DNA of 64,000 bases from an uncultured Lysobacteraceae bacterium (lineage in GTDB: Bacteria > Pseudomonadota > Gammaproteobacteria > Xanthomonadales > Xanthomonadaceae). The translations under genes and the position numbers were made by a program. How positions within the stretch are numbered: position 1 is the first letter of the stretch; each line of letters begins with the position of its first letter. The stretch spans positions 1 to 64,000 of the forward strand of contig CALCNV010000147.1 of the NCBI GenBank assembly GCA_937897645.1. Reading direction: 5' to 3'. The notes below the pieces were generated by a model that ran no database searches, was not told the origin of the DNA, and worked only from the letters and a program-made list of their open reading frames with translations. Shown piece by piece: positions 36,353 through 44,476 of the stretch.

Positions 36353-36370
36353 CACGCATTCCCCTGTATT

Positions 36371-37048
36371 TCAGCATCGTCCTGGCTTGCCAACAGCGCT
36401 TGCCCCTTTGCGTGCCGCATCGGCATCCCTGACTTGCAGAGGATGCAAGGGCGAGCTGTACCAATCCACCACTTTGCGGCACTCGAACTGGATCCAGGAG
36501 GGCCCGTATTCCCAGCGGTACTCGTGGAAATTGAAGGGCTCCCCTTGGATCTTGCGTACCTGCTCGGCACCCATGCCTATTTCCACGAATTCACTGGTCA
36601 CCGGCTCGGGCGGCTTCGCCTGCGATGTGCCTGAGCCTGTCTGGAGATCGAACGCGGGTGTCGATGCAGTTTGCCGACTCGACCAATACACCACGAGTAC
36701 GAGCAATACCAGCAACAGGAGATAACGCGGATATCGCGATGATCCGGCCATATCGGCGGGTTCGATGGACGTGGGTGCTGGTGGCGCGCGCACTCTAGCT
36801 TCTTGCGGACGTGCCGCGGTCGAGTGCGATGCCCCGGGCAGGCGGCCGTGCAGGTGATGGAAATCGAGGGCGGCCGTGTATAGCCGGTTAAGGCGTTGTA
36901 ACCGGGACACATCGGACGGGTTGCCGGTAAGGTCCGGATGCAGCTTGGCGACGCGGCGGCGGTAGGCATGCTTGAAGTCAGCCATGCTGCACTCTGCATC
37001 CAGCCCCAGCTCATCGTAAAGCGCGACGAAATCGGTATCGTCCGCCAT
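36371..37048 (-). CDS. Membrane-anchored J-domain protein with a C-terminal SmpA/OmlA-like segment
   Basis: A 225-residue protein with a DnaJ J-domain at residues 1-65: the HPD tripeptide at 37-39 lies in RRVAKLHPDL, flanked by helices. A Pro/Ala-rich linker leads to one transmembrane segment (residues ~108-122, LLLLVLLVLVVYW). The C-terminus after ~145 reads like an SmpA/OmlA/BamE-type repeat: EIGMGAEQVRKIQGEPF, then RWEYGPSWIQFECRKVVDWY. The J-domain would stay in the cytoplasm and could recruit DnaK; the C-terminal part would be periplasmic. AAAGGT precedes the ATG at 37048 by 8 nt. It is the first gene of a four-gene minus-strand run and shares its promoter region with a divergent deacetylase. 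Confidence 0.8.
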   Translation of the reverse strand: MADDTDFVALYDELGLDAECSMADFKHAYRRRVAKLHPDLTGNPSDVSRLQRLNRLYTAALDFHHLHGRLPGASHSTAARPQEARVRAPPAPTSIEPADMAGSSRYPRYLLLLVLLVLVVYWSSRQTASTPAFDLQTGSGTSQAKPPEPVTSEFVEIGMGAEQVRKIQGEPFNFHEYRWEYGPSWIQFECRKVVDWYSSPLHPLQVRDADAARKGASAVGKPGRC

Positions 37049-37062
37049 CGTTGCGACCTTTA

Positions 37063-37076
37063 GTGAAGTACTTCAC
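37063..37076. promoter_or_regulatory. 14-bp perfect palindrome in a divergent promoter region
   Basis: GTGAAGTACTTCAC is exactly self-complementary and lies 15 bp upstream of the J-domain gene, in the 186-bp region shared with the divergent deacetylase. A second inverted repeat, AATTGG-N5-CCAATT, is at 37197-37213. A dimeric regulator could bind either; no regulator is identified. Confidence 0.35.
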
Positions 37077-37234
37077 GCCATCCTACAGTGGACACGCTCA
37101 TGCCCCAAGGTGCAATCTATGACAATCATCCGCAGGGGACGGCGGTCGTTGCACGGGGGCTGCGGGGCGATAGGTTGCTTGCCGTCGTGCGGGCGTAATT
37201 GGCGATTCCAATTCAGTTGGGGGCGGGGACCATC

Positions 37235-38299
37235 ATGACCTTGTCGACACGCGCGGGCCGGCGCCAGGTGCTCGCCCGACGGTGCAACCGCATGGGCATG
37301 CTCCCTGCGCTGCAAGCCCTGAGATCTGCTTGCCGGCATGACCTGCGCATCCTTGCCTACCACCGGGTGCTGGAGTCCGAGGATCCCGAAGGCTTCAGTT
37401 TCGACACCGAACTGATCAGTGCCTCGGCCGAGCGCTTTCGTGCGCAGATGGATTACATCAAGCGCAATTTCCAGCCGATGCGTTTTGACGAAGTGTTGTC
37501 CTGTATCGATGCTGATCGCCGTTTACCTAAGGGTGCGATCTTGGTGACCTTCGATGACGGCTACGACGACAACTACCACGTGGCTTTCCCGATATTGCGG
37601 GAACTAGGCATGTCGGCCATGTTCTTCGTCTCTACGGGCCATATCGATTCAGGCAGCCCTTATGCATATGACTGGATGGTGCACATGGTCTGCACTACCA
37701 GTGCGGAGCGACTGCAAGCCCCCGAACTGGATATCGACTGGAAACTTGCGGATTCATTGCCGGCGCGGCGTGAACAGGCATCGCGCTTGCTAGACAGGCT
37801 GAAGTCCCTGGATGATGCAGGCCAAGCAGGGTTGGTCGCACGCCTGGAGAAGGAGTGGGGCATGCCGCGCACGCAAGGCCATGCGCATTGCAGGCCAATG
37901 AATTGGGGGCAGCTCCGGGAAATGCACCGTGGTGGCATGGAAATAGGCTCGCATGGGGTGGCACACAAGATGCTTGCCAAGCTCCCAAGGGCGGAGATGG
38001 CCGAAGAAGTCCTGGGCTCGAAATCAACCCTTGAGCGCATGCTGGACGCACAGGCATACGTTCTCTCGTATCCCGTGGGCGGCCCTGATGCGTTTGACAT
38101 GGAAACCGTCGAGGTGGTGCGTTCGGCCGGCTTCCGCATGGCGTGCAGCTATGTCGCCGGTACCAGCGTGGTCAAGCCCGGGTCGCGCTATTCCATGCGT
38201 CGACTCCCCGTGGAACGGGATATGGACGGCGCCTGGTTCGAAGCCATGGTGGCAGTGCCGGAACTCTTTAGCTACGCATCTCGATTCCGTACGGGCTGA
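37235..38299 (+). CDS. XrtA-type polysaccharide deacetylase family protein
   Basis: A 354-residue NodB-like carbohydrate esterase 4 protein. Motif 1 is ILVTFDDGYDDNYHVAFPIL. The metal-binding His pair is MEIGSHGVAHKML (H-x3-H). The RxPxG-like motif is SYPVGGPDAFD. It has no signal peptide. It heads a tightly coupled plus-strand operon: its stop TGA overlaps the ATG of the Wzy-like gene (TGATG). GGGGCGGGG lies just before the start at 37235. N-deacetylation of an amino sugar in the repeat unit is the probable task. This is the second of three NodB-type proteins in the region. Confidence 0.88.
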   Translation: MTLSTRAGRRQVLARRCNRMGMLPALQALRSACRHDLRILAYHRVLESEDPEGFSFDTELISASAERFRAQMDYIKRNFQPMRFDEVLSCIDADRRLPKGAILVTFDDGYDDNYHVAFPILRELGMSAMFFVSTGHIDSGSPYAYDWMVHMVCTTSAERLQAPELDIDWKLADSLPARREQASRLLDRLKSLDDAGQAGLVARLEKEWGMPRTQGHAHCRPMNWGQLREMHRGGMEIGSHGVAHKMLAKLPRAEMAEEVLGSKSTLERMLDAQAYVLSYPVGGPDAFDMETVEVVRSAGFRMACSYVAGTSVVKPGSRYSMRRLPVERDMDGAWFEAMVAVPELFSYASRFRTG

Positions 38300-39594
38300 T
38301 GTTCTTCTTCATCATGATCTACCTGGTGCTGGTGCTGATCCGGCCCCAGGACTATCCAGCAATGATCGAATCGCCCGGCCCCCCCTTGCAGGCGATCGCC
38401 TTGGTGATAGCGGCTTTTTTCTGGCTGTTCTCTGCGCGAAAATCCTTCGCCGCACCCCAGTACCTCCTGATCCCACTGTTCCTGCTGGTGGCGATGATTT
38501 CGAAGATAGTCAACGGCTGGATGGGCGGCGCGTTGTTCGTGTTCTTTGTTTTCGCGCCAGTATTGATAGCGTTTGTTGTCTTGGCCAATGCAGTCGACAC
38601 GCGCAGCCGCATGCGCACCGCCATGGCGATATTTTCCATCTGTGCCTCGGTGCTTGCGCTGCACGGCATCGATCAGGTCCGCACTGGCATCGGCTGGACA
38701 GGCGTTGAGCTTTCGCAGGAAACCCGCATCCAGTACGTAGGCATCTTCAACGATCCCAACGACCTTGGCTTGTTGTTCATCATGTGCCTGCCGATGGCTT
38801 TCTACCTGAGCACGCGCGGCGGGATGATGGGCATGCGCCGCCTTTTCTGGCTGACCCTGTGCGGCATGCTGCTCTATGGGATCTTCCTGACCAATTCGCG
38901 CGGCACGTTGCTTGCCCTTGTCGCGGTGCTGGGCGTGTACGTCTGGCAGAAGCGTGGATTGTTCACCGCTGGTCTGATCGGAGTGGGGGCGCTGGGCGGC
39001 ATGATGATGCTGCCTTCGCGCATGCAGGAGCTGGATGTGTCCGAGGAGTCGGCATTGGGGCGCGTGGATTCATGGTACGAAGGCTTGCAGATGTTCATCG
39101 GCAGTCCACTTTTCGGCATTGGTGCCGGCGGTTATTCCGACATCCACGTGCTGACTGCACATAATTCGTTCGTGCTGGTACTGGCCGAGACCGGCATCAT
39201 CGGCTTCACCGTGTGGATTGCTATCGTGGGCTACTGCTTCCGCATGGTGTTGGCGGTGCTGGCGCGTGGCGACGACATCATGGATGACGTGCCGACCGAT
39301 GTGCCGGATGAGCGGGTGGTCAGTGACTGGCAGGAGGACAGGGCATTGACGCTGACCTTGCTGATGTCGTTGTCGGGGTTCTTCACGGCAGCCTTCTTCC
39401 TGAGCCGCAGTTACGTGGTGATCCTGTACCTGTTGGTCGCACTGGTGGTTGCCCACTACGTGCGCCTTCGCGAGACCTACCCGAGCCTGCCCTTGTTCAG
39501 CCTCGAGAAAGACCTCCTGCGCTGGCCGATTTACTCCGTAATTGGCGTTATCGGCTTGTACTTGATGGTGAAGGTGCTGTTTGCATTCGTATGA
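38299..39594 (+). CDS. O-antigen ligase/polymerase-like membrane protein (Wzy/WaaL type)
   Basis: A 431-residue inner-membrane protein with about ten transmembrane segments and one large periplasmic loop. The Wzy_C signature is present: NSRGTLLALVAVLG and, in the loop, GRVDSWYEGLQMFIGSPLFGIGAGGYSDIHVLTAHNSFVLVLAETG (excerpted: SPLFGIGAGGY and TAHNSFVLVLAETG). The loop's Arg and His residues are characteristic of these polymerases and ligases. It would polymerise lipid-linked repeat units in the periplasm. It is coupled to the deacetylase (TGATG overlap) and to the following flippase (ATGA overlap). It is the only polymerase candidate in the window. Confidence 0.9.
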   Translation: MFFFIMIYLVLVLIRPQDYPAMIESPGPPLQAIALVIAAFFWLFSARKSFAAPQYLLIPLFLLVAMISKIVNGWMGGALFVFFVFAPVLIAFVVLANAVDTRSRMRTAMAIFSICASVLALHGIDQVRTGIGWTGVELSQETRIQYVGIFNDPNDLGLLFIMCLPMAFYLSTRGGMMGMRRLFWLTLCGMLLYGIFLTNSRGTLLALVAVLGVYVWQKRGLFTAGLIGVGALGGMMMLPSRMQELDVSEESALGRVDSWYEGLQMFIGSPLFGIGAGGYSDIHVLTAHNSFVLVLAETGIIGFTVWIAIVGYCFRMVLAVLARGDDIMDDVPTDVPDERVVSDWQEDRALTLTLLMSLSGFFTAAFFLSRSYVVILYLLVALVVAHYVRLRETYPSLPLFSLEKDLLRWPIYSVIGVIGLYLMVKVLFAFV

Positions 39595-41147
39595 GTACAC
39601 GCTCGCACACGTTGCGCAATACGCTTTATTCGTCGGTGGGCATGTACACCGAGTATGTCCTGGGCATGCTCACGTCCATTGTCATCGCCCGGCACCTTGG
39701 CCCGGATGACTTCGGTGCCTACAGCCTGGTGATCTGGCTGGTCGCGATGGGTATCGCGATCACCAATTCCGGTACGGCGAGCGCCGCGATCAAATTCGTC
39801 GCCGAGTTGCGCGGCTCGGGCCAAACCGAGCTGATCCCGGTCTTGCTGGATTACCTGAGGCGTGCGCAGCGCTTCTTCCTGGTCTTCGTGCTGGTCGCCG
39901 GTGGCGTGTTGTTCCTGACTATCGGCGACCGTGTAGCGCCCAACATGAACCATGCGGTGCTGCTCGGGTTCCTGGTCGTCGCCGTCGCGCTGCGGGCCTC
40001 GTACATGTTCAACATCGGCGTCGCCAAGGGCTTCGAGGATTTCCGGGCGACGGCGATGGTGGCGCTCATCTCTACGCCGATCAACCTTGCGCTGGTCGTG
40101 CTGGCGATGTTCTTCGATGCGCCCGTGGAGTGGCTGCTGGTGATCTTCCTGGTCTCCAGCCTGGTGTTCCTGGTGGTGTCTTCCCGGCAGATTGCACCGC
40201 TGGTTCCAGAGCGTTCGCACGGACTGGAGTTGACCGGCCCACTGATGGCCCGCGTGCGCCGCCACATGGGCTGGACCGCACTCACGGTGTCCGTTGGATT
40301 CCTGGCGGCAAGCGAAGTGGAAGTCCTGTTCCTCAACCTGCACGGGGACAGCCACGCAGCGGGCCAGTTCAAGGTGGCGTTCCAGCTGGCATTGGGTGCC
40401 TCCGCGCTTGTGCCGGGCGTGTTTGGCGCGCTGATGTTGCCAATGATGGCCAATGCACTCAGTCGCGGACGTGAAGCTGCAGGCCGTCGATTCGTTGCCA
40501 GCACGGCATACCTGGCGTTGCTGGCATTTCCCCTCGTCGCGTTCGGGGCGGTATTTTCCACGGCAGTGATCCACGTCCTCTATGGCGAGGAATTCCTGCC
40601 TGCGGGGCCGGTATTCGCGTTCTGCCTGGCGGCAACCGCCCTCACTTCCACCACGCTGGCTGGCTCAGGCTTGCTGGTCAGCGCGGATCGCCAACGCAGC
40701 ATCCTGATGATAATGGTCGGGCTTGCCGTGCTGAAGCTCCTCGCCGGTGCGCTGCTCGTTCCACGGTTCGGCTTGACCGGCGCCGTCATTTCCTTCGTGC
40801 TGGTGGCCCTAGTTAGTGCCGTGGCATATATCGCGCTGGCCATCAGGGTGAGCGGGGCGATGCCTGAATGGGGACGCTTGGCACGCATCGCGCTGGCGGC
40901 GCTGATCGCGGCGCTGATCGCGTGGCCATTGCGTGGCCATCTTCTGCCTTGGGCACAAGTGGTGGTGGGCGGGCTGATCCTGGCAGGCAGCTACGTGCCA
41001 TTGACCTTGCTGTTGGGCTGCTGGACGCGTGGGGACATCGAGCACCTGCAGCAACTCCACCAGCGCTTCGTATCCGGTCGCCCACGTCTGGGCGCACGTT
41101 TCCTGGAATGGGCGCATGCGCGTGCCGGCGCAGGGGGAATGCAGTGA
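39591..41147 (+). CDS. Oligosaccharide flippase (Wzx-like), copy 2
   Basis: A 518-residue polytopic MOP-superfamily flippase with about 14 membrane segments. The N-terminus NTLYSSVGMYTEYVLGMLTS and VIARHLGPDDFGAYSLVIWL show the conserved R-x-LGPxxxGxY turn. GVAKGFEDFRATAMVALIST is typical of the central part. It is coupled to the polymerase upstream (ATGA) and to the CapK-like gene downstream (GTGA), so it belongs to the Wzy-containing operon and is the better candidate for the main exopolysaccharide than the copy at 28061. The two copies are not obviously similar beyond the family pattern. Confidence 0.92.
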   Translation: MSTRSHTLRNTLYSSVGMYTEYVLGMLTSIVIARHLGPDDFGAYSLVIWLVAMGIAITNSGTASAAIKFVAELRGSGQTELIPVLLDYLRRAQRFFLVFVLVAGGVLFLTIGDRVAPNMNHAVLLGFLVVAVALRASYMFNIGVAKGFEDFRATAMVALISTPINLALVVLAMFFDAPVEWLLVIFLVSSLVFLVVSSRQIAPLVPERSHGLELTGPLMARVRRHMGWTALTVSVGFLAASEVEVLFLNLHGDSHAAGQFKVAFQLALGASALVPGVFGALMLPMMANALSRGREAAGRRFVASTAYLALLAFPLVAFGAVFSTAVIHVLYGEEFLPAGPVFAFCLAATALTSTTLAGSGLLVSADRQRSILMIMVGLAVLKLLAGALLVPRFGLTGAVISFVLVALVSAVAYIALAIRVSGAMPEWGRLARIALAALIAALIAWPLRGHLLPWAQVVVGGLILAGSYVPLTLLLGCWTRGDIEHLQQLHQRFVSGRPRLGARFLEWAHARAGAGGMQ

Positions 41148-42490
41148 GCGACCTTTATGGCTCGATGTTCCGGCATGTACTGTTCCCCGCCTATGAATCC
41201 GGGCTGCGTCGCCGCAAGACGCTGCAATATCTGCGTGAATACGAACAGAGCCAATGGCTGCCCCCCGAGCAGATTGCAGCGTTGCAATGGCAGAAGCTGC
41301 AAAACCTGATACGACATTGCTGGGAGCAGGTTCCGTATTACCGTGAGCGTTGGCAGCCTTTGGGAATCAACGCGCCCGGGGACATCGCCAGCCCCGCGGA
41401 TTATGCACGCTTGCCGGCATTGCAGAAGCCGGAAATACGCGCCAACTTCGAAAAACTCATCGCACGTGACCAGCGCGATGCCCTGTTGTACAAGACCACG
41501 GGCGGATCCACCGGCGAGCCGCTGCGCTTCGGATACACGCGCGAGAGCTACGAGCGGCGTATTTCAATCATGTGGCGCGGCTACGGATGGTCCGGTGCCC
41601 ACCTGGGCCAACGCACCGCATATCTGTGGGGCACGCCGGTCGGCGCGCAGAAGCGCAAGGACCGCCTTTATCACGCTGCGTTCAATCGTCTCATGCTGAA
41701 TGCCTTCGACATGACCGAACCGCGGATGTCTGCCTATGTCGACGCGATTGACCGTTACAAGCCAGAGACCATTGTCGCCTACGTATCGCCCCTGGTGCGA
41801 TTGGCGGAATGGATGCTTGCGCATGGCCGCCGCATCCACCGCCCACATCGCATCCTGGGAGCGGCCGAGTCGCTGCATGCACACCAGCGCAAAATCCTGG
41901 AACAGGCTTTCGATTGCCCTGCTTACAACACTTACGGCTGCCGTGAGTTCATGCTCATCGCCGCCGAATGCGAGCATCGGCGCGGCCTGCATGTGAATGC
42001 GGATCATCTCTGCGTGGAGTTGGGATTACCCGTTTCCGGAGTAGAAGGTGCCGGACCGCGCGATGTCATCGTCACGGACCTGCACAACTATGGAATGCCG
42101 CTGTTGCGCTACGCCAACGGCGACCTGGCAACCCATGGCGACGGGTCTTGCACCTGCGGGCGTGGCTTGCCGGTTTTGGCCAGCGTGGATGGACGCAAGC
42201 TGGATGCGTTGCTGACACCGGATGGTCGCTACATTCCTGGTGAATACATCGTCTATTGCTTTCTGGGTGCATGCGGTATCAAGCGCTACCAGGTGGTGCA
42301 AAAGCATATCGACAGGTTCGAGATACTGTTGGTGCGCGACGATGGCTTCGACGGCTCGGCTATCGATCTGGTCCGTTCCGAATTGATCAAGCTGGTAGGC
42401 GAAAGCGTCGCCCTGGATTTCCATTACGTCGATGACATCCCATTGACACCCAGCGGCAAGCTCCGGGTGACTATCTCGGAGTTGCGATGA
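41144..42490 (+). CDS. CapK/PaaK-like adenylate-forming enzyme
   Basis: A 448-residue protein of the phenylacetate-CoA-ligase/CapK group. The ATP-binding loop is YKTTGGSTGEPLRFGYT. The substrate and adenine region is RILGAAESLHAHQRKILEQAF followed by YNTYGCREFMLIAAEC. VTDLHNYGMPLLRYANGDLA is the hinge region. The C-terminal lysine-bearing segment is LTPSGKLRV. Homologues are common in capsule and EPS loci, where their acyl substrate is usually unknown. The GTG at 41144 overlaps the flippase stop (GTGA) and has AGGGGG 6 nt upstream. It is the second adenylating enzyme in the region, unrelated in detail to the ligase at 18.2-19.7 kb. Confidence 0.88.
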   Translation: MSDLYGSMFRHVLFPAYESGLRRRKTLQYLREYEQSQWLPPEQIAALQWQKLQNLIRHCWEQVPYYRERWQPLGINAPGDIASPADYARLPALQKPEIRANFEKLIARDQRDALLYKTTGGSTGEPLRFGYTRESYERRISIMWRGYGWSGAHLGQRTAYLWGTPVGAQKRKDRLYHAAFNRLMLNAFDMTEPRMSAYVDAIDRYKPETIVAYVSPLVRLAEWMLAHGRRIHRPHRILGAAESLHAHQRKILEQAFDCPAYNTYGCREFMLIAAECEHRRGLHVNADHLCVELGLPVSGVEGAGPRDVIVTDLHNYGMPLLRYANGDLATHGDGSCTCGRGLPVLASVDGRKLDALLTPDGRYIPGEYIVYCFLGACGIKRYQVVQKHIDRFEILLVRDDGFDGSAIDLVRSELIKLVGESVALDFHYVDDIPLTPSGKLRVTISELR

Positions 42491-42503
42491 GCGGTATTAC
42501 CTC

Positions 42504-43613
42504 GTGAAAATCGTCCATTTCGTCGAGAACCTGGAGCGGGGAGGGCTGGAACGCACTGTCATTGACCTGATCGGTGCGCAACGCGACGCTGGGCATGAAT
42601 GCAGCGTGGTCTGTCTCTACGAGCAAGGCCTCCTGGCCGACGAGCTGATTGCCGCTGGAGTGGCGGTGGACGCATGTGGAAAGCAGCAGGGGCTCGACAT
42701 GCGCGCCGTGCGCCATGCACGCCGCCTGCTCAAGGAGACGCCCGGGGCAGTACTGCATACACACAATGCCACTGCGCACTACCATGCCGTGCTTGCATCG
42801 ATCGGGCTGCCTTTGCAGCGAATAATCAATACGCGCCATGGCATGGGTGAAACAGTGCATGGCGGCCGTGGCGAGTGGCTGTATCGCCGCTCCATGCGAT
42901 TGACTGATTACGCGGTCGCCGTGTGTGAAGCCGCGCGAGAACGGTTCGGGCGCAGCGGAGTGCGTCCCCGCATTCGCCTGCTCTCCATCCCCAACGGGAT
43001 ACGCGTCGACGGGTTCTCGGCTACCAGTACTGCAGTGCGTGAAGCATTGGCAACAGGGCTCGGATTGCCCGCAGGAACGCGCATCATCGGAACCGTGGGC
43101 CGCCTAGAGCCGGTCAAGGACCAGGCCACGTTGATACGTGCATTCCGGCTAGTACATGCTCGTTTACCGGACACAGCGCTGGTGGTCGTTGGCGATGGGT
43201 CATTGCGCCAGCAATTGGAGCAGGTGGCAGCCGCCGAAGGCGTTATTGATGCCGTGCGCTTCCTCGGCGATCGCAATGACGTGGCCCGCCTGCTACAGGG
43301 CATGGACCTGTTCGCGCTGTCTTCGTTGAGCGAGGGGTATTCCATCGCCTTGCTGGAGGCCTGTGCGGTCGGCTTGCCTATCGTAGCCACCGCAGTGGGT
43401 GGCAATGCGGAAATCGTGAGAAATGGCATCAATGGCGTGCTGGTGCCGTCGCGCGACGTGCAGGCGCTGGCGGATTCCATTGCCGATGTGCTGCAATCGC
43501 CGCTGCGTGCAGAAGGCATGGGCAATGCAGGACATGCCTGGGTACAGAAAGAAGGGTCCTTTACCACCATGTCCGAGCGCTACATGCGGCTCTATGCGAG
43601 CGCAGGCACATAG
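42504..43613 (+). CDS. Family 4 glycosyltransferase
   Basis: A 369-residue GT-B glycosyltransferase. The N-terminal acceptor domain begins KIVHFVENLERGGLERTVIDLI, with the glycine loop ERGGLERT typical of GT4. The donor domain has RIIGTVGRLEPVKDQATLIRAF, LVVVGDGSLRQQLE and SEGYSIALLEACAVGLPIVATAVGG, which includes the E-x7-E motif. The GTG start at 42504 lies 13 bp after the CapK-like gene, so it is probably cotranscribed. It would elongate the lipid-linked repeat; the sugar is unknown. Confidence 0.92.
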   Translation: MKIVHFVENLERGGLERTVIDLIGAQRDAGHECSVVCLYEQGLLADELIAAGVAVDACGKQQGLDMRAVRHARRLLKETPGAVLHTHNATAHYHAVLASIGLPLQRIINTRHGMGETVHGGRGEWLYRRSMRLTDYAVAVCEAARERFGRSGVRPRIRLLSIPNGIRVDGFSATSTAVREALATGLGLPAGTRIIGTVGRLEPVKDQATLIRAFRLVHARLPDTALVVVGDGSLRQQLEQVAAAEGVIDAVRFLGDRNDVARLLQGMDLFALSSLSEGYSIALLEACAVGLPIVATAVGGNAEIVRNGINGVLVPSRDVQALADSIADVLQSPLRAEGMGNAGHAWVQKEGSFTTMSERYMRLYASAGT

Positions 43614-43738
43614 GCGAAGGAGAACATGTCACGCGCGCCTCATTCACATCCACCACTGGCATGGAATAATGCCGCCAGCGCCCTGTCGACGCACCAAGCT
43701 GCATTCGCACACCCGTTGACATATCCATAGTTGAGCCC

Positions 43739-44377
43739 ATGACACCCAGGCCAAGAAAACTCAAGCTGCTACGCTGGTTGCCGAACAGCCTGGTGACCAC
43801 GGCAGGGCCGCGCACGCAACGTGGGCTATACCTCAGTTTCGATGATGGGCCGCACCCTGAACACACGCCGCGTTTGCTGGACCTGTTGGCGGAGCATGGA
43901 GCCAAAGCGACTTTCTTCCTCATCGGCAACCAGATCGAGGCAAACACCGACTTGGTGCGCCGTATCGCGGACGAAGGCCATACGTTGGGCAATCATTCCA
44001 TGAGCCATCCACATTTCGAGCGGTTGTCCTTGGACGAACAGCTCGAGGAAGTGGATCGCACGGACCGCTTGCTGAGTTCGATCGATGGCCGCTCGCGCCA
44101 TAGTTTCCGCCCGCCCAGGGGCGTGCTCAGCGTGCCGATGCTGGTGCGGTTCTTGCGCCAGGGGCGCCGGGTTGACTACTGGTCCTACGACAGCTTGGAC
44201 TATAGTCACCGGCCGGCGGCCGAGCTCATCGAAGTGATGCGCCGTCACCCGTTGTCTGCGGGAGACATCATCCTGATGCATGACGACAGTCCGATTTCAC
44301 TGGAAATACTGCGGACATTGATCCCGGCATGGAAGGCGGAAGGCTTCTCCCTGCGGGCATTGCCGCGAGAGAGCTAG
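43739..44377 (+). CDS. Polysaccharide deacetylase (NodB domain)
   Basis: A 212-residue minimal NodB domain, the most canonical deacetylase in the region. Motif 1 is YLSFDDGPHPEHTPRLLDLL, motif 2 is LGNHSMSHPHFERL (H-x3-H), motif 3 is SFRPPRGVLS, and the catalytic-acid motif is DIILMHDDS. These fit metal-dependent N- or O-deacetylation of a polysaccharide. It has no signal peptide, so it may act on cytoplasmic lipid-linked intermediates. The ATG at 43739 lies 125 bp after the glycosyltransferase; a separate promoter was not recognised. Confidence 0.93.
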   Translation: MTPRPRKLKLLRWLPNSLVTTAGPRTQRGLYLSFDDGPHPEHTPRLLDLLAEHGAKATFFLIGNQIEANTDLVRRIADEGHTLGNHSMSHPHFERLSLDEQLEEVDRTDRLLSSIDGRSRHSFRPPRGVLSVPMLVRFLRQGRRVDYWSYDSLDYSHRPAAELIEVMRRHPLSAGDIILMHDDSPISLEILRTLIPAWKAEGFSLRALPRES

Positions 44378-44476
44378 AACAGTGGACCTCCCCGGCCATG
44401 TCCTGATCTGGCTGCTTCCTTCGTTGGTGTGAAGTGATAGGCAGTCTGGTTCGGCATTGATCTAAAGGGGGAGAAC

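Noticed and set aside
35741..36355. GTG at 36355 as the methyltransferase start
   Set aside because: The next codon is an ATG (36352) with better spacing from AGGGG; the difference is one residue and does not matter for function.
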